Of a DNA stretch of 47,157 nucleotides, positions 1 to 8,905 are shown in pieces. Under the pieces are notes generated by a model, which saw only the letters and a list, made by a program, of their open reading frames with translations, was not told the origin of the DNA and searched no databases. Numbering within the stretch: position 1 is the first letter of the stretch; each line of letters starts with the position of its first letter. The DNA is taken from NCBI RefSeq assembly GCF_000479045.1, contig NZ_KI518117.1:1-47157 (forward strand). Reading direction: 5' to 3'. The position numbers and the translations under genes are program-made. The stretch is from Cetobacterium somerae ATCC BAA-474 (GTDB taxonomy: Bacteria > Fusobacteriota > Fusobacteriia > Fusobacteriales > Fusobacteriaceae).

Positions 1-2
1 TT

Positions 3-31
3 ATAGTACCATAAATTTTAAACTTCGTCAA
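3..31 (-). promoter_or_regulatory. Promoter reading out of the left edge
   Basis: On the minus strand TTGACG is followed after 17 bp by TACTAT, with an upstream TGG that makes an extended -10. It points left, away from the DUF1576 gene, so it would drive a gene outside the window. No clear terminator for the DUF1576 gene is visible before it. Pattern match only. Confidence 0.5.
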
Positions 32-67
32 TGATTTATTTTTTTATTTTTAAAAACTTTTTTTAGT

Positions 68-1402
68 CTACCATTTTTCATTAAGATTATCCTCTGTTTT
101 TCTAATTAAATCATGCAACGCTTTTTGTCTTTGAAGATATTTAGCTCTTCTTTTATTTACACTTTCTTTAGTTGTATTTATTATTGGTAATAAGAAACCA
201 GCTATAATTCCAGCTGAAAATCCATTATTATAAAGATTAAGTCCTCCATGAATTACACCAATACTTTGGACTACAGCTATATGTAACATTCCTGCTACAA
301 CTCCCCATATAGGTCCATACACACCTGCAATTGGAGCTAAAGAAGTTCCAAATAACCCTGATAAAGCTATTGTAAAGCCATCTGTAGTACTTCCAAACTT
401 TCCTAAAAATACACCAAATAGTATCGGAGTTATATTTAAAATTGTTTTTCCATAAGCTGAGAATCCAACTATTGTTAATATTCCTGCTAATAAAGGACCA
501 TTTAAAGTTTGACCTAATAAAATTGGATACATCATAGCTACAAACCCCATAATTCCCATATTTATAAAAGTAAGTCCATATCCATATTTTATAACAAAAT
601 CACTTTTTAATCCCGTATCTTTTAATAATGTCTTATACCCTGAAAAACTTTTATTATTTATGTAGTAACCTATAAATATTAATGATAAAAACACTCCACT
701 AGATATAACTTTTAGTTCTAAATCGTGTTCTGTTGAAATTATTCTTTGAGGAACAACAACAAATTGGTAAAGCTTTAAAACTGAAGCTATTACAGCTCCT
801 AATATTCCTCCAGTAAATCCTAGATTATAAAGATTGAATCCTTCATGAAATCCTGCCATTTTTTTAGCTAATGGTGTTACAATAAATCCAATTACAATAC
901 CTAAAACAATTGCATTTATATATGCATATTCACTTAATACATGAATATTAAAAGCAACTTCACTTATAAATGGAGCTAGTGCACTTGTAAAAGATATTGT
1001 TACTAAAATATCTTTAAAGTCTATGTGCTCATACTTTGAGTAAAGAATTCCACCAACATAAAATGGTAAAATATTTAAAATATTTTTTCCAAAAAAGGAA
1101 AATCCAAATACTGTAAAAAATGATGCTATTGCTATACCATTTAACGGAGTTCCTAGAAGCCTCATTAAAGTATAGTTAAATATAAAAATTAAAAAAGCGT
1201 TTAAAAATGTCGCTCCCATTCCACCAATAACTAAAAAATCAGTTATCAATACCGTTGGAGATGTCAGAATTCTTATAAATCCTGCTAATACATTTTCTTT
1301 CCCTCTTAAAACAAAATAAACAAACATAGCAAAAAGTATTCCTGCTACTACTTCTGTTAGAAGCCAAATCTTTTTGCTTCTATTCCCTTTAAAATTATCC
1401 AA
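68..1402 (-). CDS. DUF1576 family multi-pass membrane protein
   Basis: A 444-residue polytopic membrane protein with about a dozen hydrophobic segments; I recognise it as DUF1576, a family without an assigned function. The sequence shows an internal duplication: residues about 84-205 and 297-405 both carry an LNG...GF..(F/Y)GK.ILN block followed by a G.NLYN.GF..GI block, as in transporters built from two repeats. The start is TTG at 1402, with a GGGGTGAT ribosome binding site a few bases upstream. It is divergent from psuK-psuG, sharing a 154-bp intergenic region. A role in moving pseudouridine or another nucleoside is an inference from that neighbourhood alone. Family call fairly sure, function unknown. 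Confidence 0.72.
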   Translation of the reverse strand: MDNFKGNRSKKIWLLTEVVAGILFAMFVYFVLRGKENVLAGFIRILTSPTVLITDFLVIGGMGATFLNAFLIFIFNYTLMRLLGTPLNGIAIASFFTVFGFSFFGKNILNILPFYVGGILYSKYEHIDFKDILVTISFTSALAPFISEVAFNIHVLSEYAYINAIVLGIVIGFIVTPLAKKMAGFHEGFNLYNLGFTGGILGAVIASVLKLYQFVVVPQRIISTEHDLELKVISSGVFLSLIFIGYYINNKSFSGYKTLLKDTGLKSDFVIKYGYGLTFINMGIMGFVAMMYPILLGQTLNGPLLAGILTIVGFSAYGKTILNITPILFGVFLGKFGSTTDGFTIALSGLFGTSLAPIAGVYGPIWGVVAGMLHIAVVQSIGVIHGGLNLYNNGFSAGIIAGFLLPIINTTKESVNKRRAKYLQRQKALHDLIRKTEDNLNEKW

Positions 1403-1431
1403 TCTATCACCCCTTTTAACTCTCTATTAAA

Positions 1432-1460
1432 ATTTTAATATTTTTTCCATTAAAAATCAA
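1432..1460 (-). promoter_or_regulatory. Promoter of the DUF1576 gene
   Basis: TTGATT-N17-TAAAAT on the minus strand, with the -10 about 30 bp upstream of the TTG start at 1402. Spacing is ideal and no competing element lies nearby. Confidence 0.6.
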
Positions 1461-1479
1461 TTTTTTTATATATAAATCA

Positions 1480-1508
1480 TTGACTTTTCAATACTTCAAT
1501 GATAATAT
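1480..1508 (+). promoter_or_regulatory. Promoter of psuK-psuG
   Basis: TTGACT-N17-TAATAT on the plus strand, close to the vegetative consensus and identical in both hexamers to two other promoters in this window (38083-38111 minus and 38129-38157 plus). Transcription would start near 1515, inside the palindrome at 1511-1542. Confidence 0.78.
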
Positions 1509-1510
1509 TT

Positions 1511-1542
1511 AAACAAAAGTTTATGTATATAAACATTTGTTT
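1511..1542. promoter_or_regulatory. 32-bp palindromic operator at the psuK start site
   Basis: A near-perfect inverted repeat: arms begin AAACAAA and end TTTGTTT, contain GTTTAT/ATAAAC, and only two of the sixteen base-pair positions fail to mirror. It begins 3 bp after the -10 TAATAT and ends 5 bp before the GGAGG ribosome binding site, so a protein bound here would block initiation. The best candidate ligand is the winged helix at the N-terminus of PsuK (autoregulation); that is an inference. Confidence 0.65.
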
Positions 1543-1556
1543 AAACGGAGGTGTTT

Positions 1557-2642
1557 ATGACCAACAGAGAAAAAGAAATTTTAAAGTGGATTGAAGAAAA
1601 TCCTTTTATATCTCAATCTGAATTAGCAGAAAAAGCTGATATTGCTCGTTCATCTGTTGCAGTACATATTTCTAACTTAATAAAAAAAGGTAAAATAATT
1701 GGAAAAGGATATATTATACAAAAAAAATCTTTCGTTTCTGTTATTGGTGGAACTAATATTGATATTTCAGCTCAATCTTATTCATCTTTAAAAGACTACG
1801 ATTCTAATCCTGGGAAAGTTAGCACATCTTTTGGTGGAGTTGGAAGAAATATTGCAGATAATTTATCAAGATTAAATCAAGATGTTGAACTAATAACAGT
1901 ATTAGGTGATGATTTTAACGGTGAAGAAATTAAAAGAAATTGTAAGTCTTTAGGAATAAATATATCTAACTCCTTAACAATTCCAAATTCACCAACATCA
2001 ACTTATATATCAATTTTAGATGATAATAATGATATGAAACTAGCTATATCAGCTATGGATCTCTATGATAACCTTTCGATAGATTTTATTAAATCTAAGA
2101 AAGAGATTTTAGATGAATCAAAGCTATGTATAATTGACACTAATATACCAAAAGAAACTATTGAATATATAGTTAATAATTTTTCAATTCCATTATTTTT
2201 AGATTGTGTTTCTACAACTAAAGCTTTAAAAATAAAAGAATTTATTGGAAAATTCCACACTATAAAGCCTAATCAACTTGAAGCTGAAACACTTTCTGGC
2301 ATAAGTATTATAGATCAAACTTCATTACAAGAATGTGCTAATTTCTTCATTCAAAAAGGAGTTAAGCAAGTTTTTATCTCTTTAGGTGAAAAAGGCGTGT
2401 TCTACTCTAATGGAGAAATATGCGGTCATATGAAACCATTTAGAACAAAAGTTATAAATACTACTGGTGCTGGTGATGCTTTTATGTCTGGAATCGCCTA
2501 TAGTTACTTAGAAAATTTAGATATTATTGAAAGTTGTAAAAATGGTATTGCATGTGCTGCAATAGCTATTTCAAGTGAAAAAACAATAAGTGATAACATG
2601 TCTTTAGAAAATATTAATAGAATCAAGGAGGAAAATTTATGA
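1557..2642 (+). CDS. psuK: Pseudouridine kinase with N-terminal winged-helix domain
   Basis: Phosphorylates pseudouridine to pseudouridine 5'-phosphate for PsuG. Residues about 1-55 form a helix-turn-helix ([20 protein letters not shown]), typical of HTH-fused PfkB kinases. The rest is a PfkB/ribokinase fold: GGTNIDI near the start, the [14 protein letters not shown] sugar-binding signature, and NTTGAGDAF with the catalytic Asp near the end. GGAGG at 1547-1551 lies 5 bp before ATG 1557, so I chose that start over the in-frame GTG at 1551; the product is 361 residues. The stop overlaps the psuG start (ATGA), so the two are translationally coupled. The HTH may bind the palindrome at 1511-1542. 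Substrate is assigned from the psuG partner. Confidence 0.88.
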   Translation: MTNREKEILKWIEENPFISQSELAEKADIARSSVAVHISNLIKKGKIIGKGYIIQKKSFVSVIGGTNIDISAQSYSSLKDYDSNPGKVSTSFGGVGRNIADNLSRLNQDVELITVLGDDFNGEEIKRNCKSLGINISNSLTIPNSPTSTYISILDDNNDMKLAISAMDLYDNLSIDFIKSKKEILDESKLCIIDTNIPKETIEYIVNNFSIPLFLDCVSTTKALKIKEFIGKFHTIKPNQLEAETLSGISIIDQTSLQECANFFIQKGVKQVFISLGEKGVFYSNGEICGHMKPFRTKVINTTGAGDAFMSGIAYSYLENLDIIESCKNGIACAAIAISSEKTISDNMSLENINRIKEENL

Positions 2643-3559
2643 ATTTAGCAAAATATTTAGAAATTTCAAAAGAAGTTAGGGAAGCATTAGAAAATAACAA
2701 ACCAGTTGTTGCTCTTGAGTCAACTATAATATCTCACGGTATGCCTTATCCACAAAATGTTGAGACTGCTTTAAAAGTTGAAGAAATTGTTAGAGAAAAT
2801 GGTGCTGTACCTGCCACTATCGCTATTCTAAATGGAAAACTTAAAGTTGGTTTAAGTAAAGAAGAGGTTGATTACTTAGGAAAAAAAGGATTAGAAGTTA
2901 CTAAAGCTAGTAGAAGAGATATTCCTGCTATATTAGCTTCTGAAGATGATGGTGCTACAACTGTTGCATCTACTATGATTATTGCAGCTCTTGCTGGTAT
3001 TAAAGTATTTGCTACAGGAGGTATTGGTGGAGTTCATAGAGGAGCTGAAACAACAATGGACATCTCTGCTGATTTAGAAGAGTTAGCTATGACTGATGTA
3101 GCTGTTGTTTGTGCTGGAGCTAAATCAATTCTTGATATTGGTTTAACACTTGAATTCTTAGAAACAAAAGGTGTTCCTGTTCTAGGTTACCAAACAAAAG
3201 AATTACCCGCTTTCTATACTAGAAAAAGTGGATTTAAAGTAGATTATAAAATGGATACACCTGAGCAGATTGCTAAAACTTTAAAGGCTAAATGGGATGT
3301 TAACTTAAAAGGAGGAGTTGTTATTGCAAATCCAATTCCTGAAGAGTTTGCTATGGATTTTGATACAATTACTAATGCTATCAACAACGCTGTTGCTGAG
3401 GCTGAAGAAAAAGGTATCAAAGGAAAAGATAGTACTCCATTCCTACTTGCTAAAGTTAAAGATATTACAAAAGGAAAGAGTTTAGAATCTAATATTCAAT
3501 TAGTTTTCAATAATGCTAAACTGGCTTCTGAAATAGCTAAAAATTATTGCGAATTATAA
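2639..3559 (+). CDS. psuG: Pseudouridine-5'-phosphate glycosidase
   Basis: Cleaves pseudouridine 5'-phosphate to uracil and ribose 5-phosphate; cytosolic, with Mn2+ as the known cofactor of the family. At 306 residues it is full length and carries the family landmarks: [14 protein letters not shown] near the N-terminus, [21 protein letters not shown] in the middle (the conserved metal and substrate region) and [11 protein letters not shown]. The ATG overlaps the psuK TGA and an AAGGAGG sits just upstream at about 2626-2632. It is followed by a terminator at 3566-3602, so psuK-psuG is a two-gene operon. Confidence 0.95.
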   Translation: MNLAKYLEISKEVREALENNKPVVALESTIISHGMPYPQNVETALKVEEIVRENGAVPATIAILNGKLKVGLSKEEVDYLGKKGLEVTKASRRDIPAILASEDDGATTVASTMIIAALAGIKVFATGGIGGVHRGAETTMDISADLEELAMTDVAVVCAGAKSILDIGLTLEFLETKGVPVLGYQTKELPAFYTRKSGFKVDYKMDTPEQIAKTLKAKWDVNLKGGVVIANPIPEEFAMDFDTITNAINNAVAEAEEKGIKGKDSTPFLLAKVKDITKGKSLESNIQLVFNNAKLASEIAKNYCEL

Positions 3560-3565
3560 AATAAC

Positions 3566-3602
3566 AAATCCCTCTTCTAGGTTTTTCTAAAAGAGGGATT
3601 TA
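3566..3602 (+). terminator. Intrinsic terminator of psuK-psuG
   Basis: Inverted repeat with arms AAATCCCTCTT and AAGAGGGATTT followed by T-rich sequence. It starts 7 bp after the psuG stop. Confidence 0.85.
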
Positions 3603-3620
3603 TTATTTTTATAAAAATAT

Positions 3621-3649
3621 AAAAAAAACAGGAACATATAAGTTCCCGT
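3621..3649 (-). terminator. Intrinsic terminator of tRNA-Gln
   Basis: On the minus strand ACGGGAAC pairs with GTTCCTGT (eight pairs, one G-U) around a TTATAT loop, followed directly by eight T. It lies 17 bp downstream of the tRNA 3' end. Confidence 0.82.
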
Positions 3650-3665
3650 TAAATACTATTTTAAA

Positions 3666-3740
3666 TGGCTGGGGTGGCTGGATTCGAACCAACGCATGAC
3701 GGAGTCAAAGTCCGTTGCCTTACCGCTTGGCGACACCCCA
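3666..3740 (-). tRNA. tRNA-Gln (anticodon UUG)
   Basis: The minus strand reads TGGGGTGTCGCCAAGCGG at the 5' end, the anticodon arm CGGAC-TTTGA-CTCCG gives anticodon TTG, GGTTCGAATCC forms the T arm, and the 3' end closes the acceptor stem (CACCCCA) and encodes CCA. The 75-nt length and sequence match bacterial tRNA-Gln. It is a single-gene transcript with its own promoter and terminator. Confidence 0.96.
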
Positions 3741-3751
3741 ACATCAATAAA

Positions 3752-3780
3752 ATAATATCATTTTTTTTTGACATTGTCAA
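3752..3780 (-). promoter_or_regulatory. Promoter of tRNA-Gln
   Basis: TTGACA-N17-TATTAT on the minus strand, with a consensus -35. The start site would fall a few bases before the mature tRNA 5' end at 3740. The -35 lies within a 13-bp palindrome TTGACAATGTCAA. Confidence 0.8.
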
Positions 3781-3787
3781 CGATTTT

Positions 3788-4099
3788 TTATTCTTCTACA
3801 ATTTCTTCTTCTACTACTTCTATTGGTGTTATTTCCTGCGACATAACCTCTTTATACTTAGCTATAACAGAATCTGTTATATCCTTTCTAAGTTCAGGTG
3901 TTATCGGGTGAGCTATATCCTTGTATTCTCCATCAGGCATTTTTCTTGAAGGCATAGCAACAAACATTCCTTTTTGACCATCAATTACTTTTAATCCATG
4001 AATTACAAAACATTCTTCAAAAGTAACATCTGCATAAGCTTTTAACTTAAGTTCGTTTTCATTTTTCACTGTTCTCAATCTTACATCTGTAATTCTCAT
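3788..4099 (-). CDS. spoVG: SpoVG family RNA/DNA-binding regulator
   Basis: A 103-residue SpoVG-family protein: [11 protein letters not shown] at the start, then [11 protein letters not shown] and [23 protein letters not shown], the conserved core, and an acidic tail ending VVEEEIVEE. SpoVG proteins bind nucleic acids, mostly RNA, and act as pleiotropic post-transcriptional regulators; sporulation is not required. It is the last gene of the leftward mfd-mazG-S4-ispE-spoVG run, matching the Bacillus neighbourhood where ispE and spoVG are also close. GGAAGGTG upstream is the likely ribosome binding site. Targets here are unknown. Confidence 0.93.
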   Translation of the reverse strand: MRITDVRLRTVKNENELKLKAYADVTFEECFVIHGLKVIDGQKGMFVAMPSRKMPDGEYKDIAHPITPELRKDITDSVIAKYKEVMSQEITPIEVVEEEIVEE

Positions 4100-4131
4100 T
4101 CTAAATGCACCTTCCTTATGATTTAGTAGTT

Positions 4132-4992
4132 TTATTTAAAATTGCAAAGAAATATCTCGCAATCGTTAAATCTGTGTCTTAGTTTACTAATTTTCTCATC
4201 AATATCCTCTATTAAAAATGCATAAAATGCACTTCCACTTCCTGACATAAAAAACTTTAACTCTTCTACTTCTTTTAGTTTATTTCTAAACTCAATCAAA
4301 TTTTTATCTGATTTTAACAGTGCTTCTTCTAAATTATTTTCAATATATTCTTCAACTAATGATAAATCATTTTCCTTCAAACCTTGTATTATATTATCTA
4401 TATTTGATTTTCTAGGATTATCTATATTTTTCATTTGTTTATAAGCTTCAACTGTAGATACTCCAAAAGGAGGTTTAATTATAACCAAAGAAACTTTTAA
4501 ATTATTTTCAATTTCTTGTAGTTTTTCACCTATTCCTTGAACTCTTGAAGGTTTATTTAGTATAAAAAAAGGAATATCTGCTCCTATACTTTTCCCTAAT
4601 TCTACCAACTCTCCAAAAGATAAGATATTACCATGAAATTTATTTAAAAAATTTAAAAATATCGCTCCATTGGAACTCCCACCACCTAATCCTGCTTGAT
4701 GTGGAATAATCTTTTCTAAAAAAACTTCCATACTTAAAGGAGCTAATTTTACTTTTTCATAAAATTTTATATATATTTTATAAAGAATATTACTTGAATC
4801 TACTGGAATATCCTTTTTATTTGTTTTTATTTTTAAATCACCACTTTTATCTTCAACTTTTATTATTAAATTATCACATAAATCAATCGGTATCATAGTC
4901 ATATCTAAAAGATGATATCCATTTTCTAAGACACCAACTATATTTAAACCAATATTTATTTTAGCATTTGATTGAAGATTAAATATTTTCAT
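4132..4992 (-). CDS. ispE: 4-diphosphocytidyl-2-C-methyl-D-erythritol kinase
   Basis: ATP-dependent kinase of the methylerythritol phosphate pathway to isoprenoid precursors. At 286 residues it is the normal length for IspE and shows the GHMP-kinase layout: NAKINIGLNIVG at the N-terminus, the phosphate loop PHQAGLGGGSSNGA in the middle, and FMSGSGSAFYAF near the C-terminus. Its start overlaps the preceding S4-domain gene by one base (TAATG), so translation is coupled. Confidence 0.95.
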   Translation of the reverse strand: MKIFNLQSNAKINIGLNIVGVLENGYHLLDMTMIPIDLCDNLIIKVEDKSGDLKIKTNKKDIPVDSSNILYKIYIKFYEKVKLAPLSMEVFLEKIIPHQAGLGGGSSNGAIFLNFLNKFHGNILSFGELVELGKSIGADIPFFILNKPSRVQGIGEKLQEIENNLKVSLVIIKPPFGVSTVEAYKQMKNIDNPRKSNIDNIIQGLKENDLSLVEEYIENNLEEALLKSDKNLIEFRNKLKEVEELKFFMSGSGSAFYAFLIEDIDEKISKLRHRFNDCEIFLCNFK

Positions 4993-5282
4993 TAAAATAT
5001 ATCCTCCTCACCATCTAAATCAATAACTATACCCTTACTATCTAGTAATTCTACTAATTCAGATGTTTTGCTCTTAGCTACATTTCCTTCTGGTACCTCC
5101 AATATTTTAAATTTAAAATATTTATTATAATACTCAAGCTCTAATTCCATTCCAACTTTAACTTCAGTACTAGCTTTTGCTACCTTACCATTTAATTTTG
5201 CTTTCCCACCATCAACTACTATTTTAGCAACTGGTCTTCTTTTTATTATTCTACTTACTTTTAAAAACTTGTCTAATCTCAT
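4992..5282 (-). CDS. S4-domain RNA-binding protein (RqcP/YabO-like)
   Basis: A 96-residue protein with an S4 fold over about residues 1-60: MRLDKFLKVSRIIKRRPVAK, then a VDGGKAKLNGKVAK turn and V..GMELEL. Length and position beside mazG match RqcP (YabO) of Bacillus, which binds peptidyl-tRNA-stalled large ribosomal subunits with RqcH to support alanine tailing. An Hsp15-like heat-shock role is the alternative; both share this fold. It has an extra acidic C-terminus ending DLDGEEDIF. GGAAGTGG precedes the ATG. Confidence 0.85.
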   Translation of the reverse strand: MRLDKFLKVSRIIKRRPVAKIVVDGGKAKLNGKVAKASTEVKVGMELELEYYNKYFKFKILEVPEGNVAKSKTSELVELLDSKGIVIDLDGEEDIF

Positions 5283-5355
5283 CTTGCCACTTCCTTTTTC
5301 GTAATATTATATATACCTTATTTTTTTCATATGTCAATAGTTCTAAAAAATATTT

Positions 5356-6108
5356 TTATTTTTTAGCCTCTTCCCAAACTCTATCCATCTCCTCAAGAGT
5401 TGCTTCTTCCACATTACAATTCTTTTCAACATACCTAAAACGTCTCTCGAATTTATTAGACGCTTCATTTAAACAAAGCTCAGGATTTATTCCTAAATGC
5501 CTAGATAAATTAACTAAAGCAAAGAATAAATCTCCTAGCTCTTCTCTAGCTTTTTTCTCATCTCCAACCATAACTTCATCTCTCAATTCATCTATCTCTT
5601 CTTCTACTTTATCTATAACTCCATGAATTTCAGGCCAGTCAAATCCTACCTTAGATGCTTTTTTTTGAAGTTTTTCAGCTCTTAAAAGTGCTGACATTCC
5701 CTTTGGAACTCCATCTAAAATAGAGATTCTTTCTGCATGCTCTTTTTCATCTTTTTTTATTTTTTCCCAATTAATTAAAACTTCATCTGATGTCTTTACA
5801 TCTATCCCATTTCCAAAAACATGCGGATGTCTTCTTATCATTTTTTCTGAGATACCATCAATGACATCTTCTATTTTAAATTCACCTTTTTCTTCACATA
5901 TATTAGATTGAAAAACTACTTGAAGTAACAGGTCTCCTAACTCACCTTTTAGCTTTTCTCCTCCCTCATCCATAGCTTCTAAAACTTCATATGTTTCTTC
6001 TAATAAATGAGGCTTTAAACTTTCTAAAGTTTGCTCTCTATCCCAAGGACAACCATTTGGTTCTCTTAATTTTTTTATAATTTCTACAAATTCATCAAAC
6101 TTTTTCAT
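5356..6108 (-). CDS. mazG: MazG nucleoside triphosphate pyrophosphohydrolase
   Basis: Hydrolyses (d)NTPs to NMP and pyrophosphate, cleansing the nucleotide pool. The 250 residues hold two MazG domains: the first with GCPWDREQT, EETYEVLEA and ELGDLLLQV, the second with EEEIDEL and EELGDLFFALVN, giving the acidic Mg2+ clusters. It lacks the extra N-terminal methylase-like domain found in Bacillus YabN and is the size of the E. coli enzyme. The start overlaps the end of mfd by 14 bp. Confidence 0.94.
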   Translation of the reverse strand: MKKFDEFVEIIKKLREPNGCPWDREQTLESLKPHLLEETYEVLEAMDEGGEKLKGELGDLLLQVVFQSNICEEKGEFKIEDVIDGISEKMIRRHPHVFGNGIDVKTSDEVLINWEKIKKDEKEHAERISILDGVPKGMSALLRAEKLQKKASKVGFDWPEIHGVIDKVEEEIDELRDEVMVGDEKKAREELGDLFFALVNLSRHLGINPELCLNEASNKFERRFRYVEKNCNVEEATLEEMDRVWEEAKK

Positions 6109-8866
6109 TTAAATCATCATCTCCCTTATACCAATATAAAAATTTTAAAATATCTTCAAAATAATATAATCCACCCTCTTTTTGAGAATATCTAGCTTTT
6201 TTTTCCTCAATTAGCTTCATTAATTTTTCAAAATTTACATAATCATTATTAAATTTTAAGAAATACTCTTCATCTTTTTCTACTATTTCTTCAATTTTTA
6301 AATCTTTAGCCAATATTTTTATCTCTAAATATCTTAATAAACTTACTACTTCTTTAGGGAGTTCACCAAATCTATCTATTAATTCTGCTTTTATCTCTGA
6401 CAGTTTTTCTAAATCCCTTGTATCAACTAATCTTCTATAGATTATTAATCTTTCATCTCCCTCTATATAATCTCTTGGAATATACGAATCCTCTTTCAAA
6501 ATAATTTTTGTTTCAAAATCCTCTTTATAATCTCCTTTTACTTTAGCTATTTCCTCTTGTAATAATTTTGTATATAGATTATATCCAAAAGTTTCTAAGG
6601 CACCATGTTGCTTATCTCCCAGTATTTCACCTGCTCCTCTTATTCTCATATCTTCTAAAGAAAGTTTAAAACCTCCTCCAAACTCTCCTATATCTTTTAA
6701 AGTTTCTTTTCTCTCTGAAGCTTTTTTACCTAGCTTCTTTTCCTTATCAACTATTAAATAACAATAACCTTTTCTTTTTCCTCTCCCCACTCTTCCACGC
6801 AGTTGATAAACTTGAGAAAGTCCTAATTTATCAATTCCTTCTATTAAAATGGTATTTGCATTCTCTATATCAATTCCATTTTCTATAATTGTAGTACTCA
6901 ATAAAATATCAATATCTCCATCTTGAAATTTTTTTAACTTCTCTTTTATATTTTTAGGAGTCATTTTTCCATGAATATAATCTATAGTTACAAATTTAGG
7001 TAAAATTTTCTTTAAATCATTTAATTTATCCTCTATTCTTTTAACTCTATTAAATATATAAAAAACTTGTCCTTCTCGTGCTATCTCTTTCATAATAGAT
7101 TCTCTAATATCTTTCTTATTATCATTTATAAAACTAGTTTCTACAGGAACTCTTCCCTCAGGGGCAGTTTCTATAACAGATATATCTCTAATTCCCAATA
7201 ACGCATAATTTAAAGTTCTCGGAATAGGAGTTGCTGTCAAAGTTAACATATCTACATTATTTTTCATTTTTTTTAGTTTTTCTTTATCTTTTACTCCAAA
7301 TTTTTGTTCCTCATCAACTATAATAAGTCCTAAATTTTTAAACTTTAGGTCTCCAGATAAAACTCTATGAGTTCCAATAACAATATCTACACTTCCATTT
7401 TCAACCTTTTTTATTATCTCTTTTTGTTCTTTATCTCCACTTAATCGGCTTAATAGTTCAAGTGTTATTGGATAATCTTCATACCTTTCTACAAATCTAT
7501 CATAGTGTTGTTGAGCTAAAACTGTTGTTGGTGCTACTATTAAAACTTGTTTTCCATCCATAACACATTTAAATGCTGCTCTTATAGCTACTTCTGTCTT
7601 TCCATATCCTACATCTCCACACACAATTCTATCCATAACTTTTGAGGACTCCATATCTCTTTTAACATCTTTTATAGCATTCTTTTGATCTCTAGTTTCT
7701 ATGTATGGAAACTTCTCTTCAAACTCCTCTTGCCAAACTGTGTCTGGAGAAAATTTATAACCTGTACGAAGAGCTCTTCTAGCTTGAATCTCTACAATCT
7801 CTTTCGCAAATTTAAGCATATCCTCTTCTAATTTTTCTCTTCTTCTTTTAAATCCTCTTCTTCCTAAGTTATACAATTCTGGGGTTTTTCCAGTTGATAC
7901 TAAAAATCGTTCTATTTTATTTAATCCTTCAATAGGAACAAAAAGTCTATCTTCATCTGCATATCTTATCGCCAAGTAATCCTTTCCATCAATCTCTTGA
8001 ATTCCTAAATAAATTCCAACACCATAGTTTTCATGAATAATATAATCTCCCTCTCTTATCTGAGAGATATTTTCATATTTTATTCCATCTTTTTTATTTA
8101 AAGACTTTACTCTTTCAGTGTCTCCTTCACTTTTAATTACATCTATTTTTTTAGAAACTCTCTCTATTTTTTCGTACAACTCTCTTATTTGTTGTTCTTT
8201 ATCTCTTTCTCTTACTATAGCTTCTTCTAATTTATAATTTAATATTTCAGAATTTTCTAAATAAATATCACATACTCTATTCTCTTTTAATTTTTCTAAG
8301 AGCTTTATAAAATCTATTTTTAATAAATTATTTTTGTTTATATACATATTTATTCTGCTTATTTTTTCAAAACTTTTTTGATCAAAAATAGAAAAATATG
8401 TTATTCTATCAATTTCATCTCCAAAGTACTCTATTCTAATTGGATTTTCTCCATTTAAAGGAAATATATCCACAATATCTCCTCTAACTGAAAATTCCAT
8501 TCTTTTTTCTACTAAATAATTTTTCTTATATCCGTTTTTCTCTAAAAGCTCTATAAGACTTTTTCTCGTTATTCCAGTTCCTAGTGTTAAAGTTAAGATA
8601 TCACTATTTAAAGAGTATTCTGTTAAAAGTCCTTCTAAAGATGTTAAAATTATTAATTTTTTATTACTTTTTAAACTTTCTAAAAGTTGATAGTTTACTT
8701 TATAATAATCATCTTCCTCTTGTATATTTGAAAGTTCAATTAAATCTATTTCGTTTTGATCAATTAGATTTTCAAAATAAATATCTATATTTTTATTAGA
8801 AGACCCTATATATACTACACTATTTTTATTCTCTATTAAAAATTTTGGAATATCTTTTCTAAACAT
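6095..8866 (-). CDS. mfd: Transcription-repair coupling factor Mfd
   Basis: DNA translocase that removes stalled RNA polymerase at lesions and recruits nucleotide excision repair. Domains in order: a compact UvrB-like N-terminal module, residues about 1-190; a CarD-type RNA-polymerase-interaction domain around 273-335 (HENYGVGIYLG); an SF2 motor with Walker A GDVGYGKTEV near 417, DEEQ box and TATPIPRTL; then the TRCF C-terminal domain. At 923 residues it is shorter than the usual 1,150 or so, mostly in the N-terminal half. An in-frame ATG at 8908 is rejected: AGGAGG lies 5 bp before ATG 8866, and a TATAAT at 8900-8905 would place transcription start downstream of 8908. Confidence 0.95.
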   Translation of the reverse strand: MFRKDIPKFLIENKNSVVYIGSSNKNIDIYFENLIDQNEIDLIELSNIQEEDDYYKVNYQLLESLKSNKKLIILTSLEGLLTEYSLNSDILTLTLGTGITRKSLIELLEKNGYKKNYLVEKRMEFSVRGDIVDIFPLNGENPIRIEYFGDEIDRITYFSIFDQKSFEKISRINMYINKNNLLKIDFIKLLEKLKENRVCDIYLENSEILNYKLEEAIVRERDKEQQIRELYEKIERVSKKIDVIKSEGDTERVKSLNKKDGIKYENISQIREGDYIIHENYGVGIYLGIQEIDGKDYLAIRYADEDRLFVPIEGLNKIERFLVSTGKTPELYNLGRRGFKRRREKLEEDMLKFAKEIVEIQARRALRTGYKFSPDTVWQEEFEEKFPYIETRDQKNAIKDVKRDMESSKVMDRIVCGDVGYGKTEVAIRAAFKCVMDGKQVLIVAPTTVLAQQHYDRFVERYEDYPITLELLSRLSGDKEQKEIIKKVENGSVDIVIGTHRVLSGDLKFKNLGLIIVDEEQKFGVKDKEKLKKMKNNVDMLTLTATPIPRTLNYALLGIRDISVIETAPEGRVPVETSFINDNKKDIRESIMKEIAREGQVFYIFNRVKRIEDKLNDLKKILPKFVTIDYIHGKMTPKNIKEKLKKFQDGDIDILLSTTIIENGIDIENANTILIEGIDKLGLSQVYQLRGRVGRGKRKGYCYLIVDKEKKLGKKASERKETLKDIGEFGGGFKLSLEDMRIRGAGEILGDKQHGALETFGYNLYTKLLQEEIAKVKGDYKEDFETKIILKEDSYIPRDYIEGDERLIIYRRLVDTRDLEKLSEIKAELIDRFGELPKEVVSLLRYLEIKILAKDLKIEEIVEKDEEYFLKFNNDYVNFEKLMKLIEEKKARYSQKEGGLYYFEDILKFLYWYKGDDDLNEKV

Positions 8867-8899
8867 ATACGCCTCCTGATTCTTCTTCATTTTATCTTT

Positions 8900-8905
8900 A
8901 TTATA
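8900..8905 (-). promoter_or_regulatory. Promoter -10 of the mfd operon
   Basis: A perfect TATAAT on the minus strand about 34 bp before the mfd ATG, just downstream of the citS terminator. The -35 region is only T-rich. It places the mRNA start near 8893. Confidence 0.55.

Noticed and set aside
3665-3949. A 94-codon plus-strand open frame
   Set aside because: It begins inside the antisense of tRNA-Gln and continues antisense to spoVG; its first residues are just the translated tRNA complement. No ribosome binding site.
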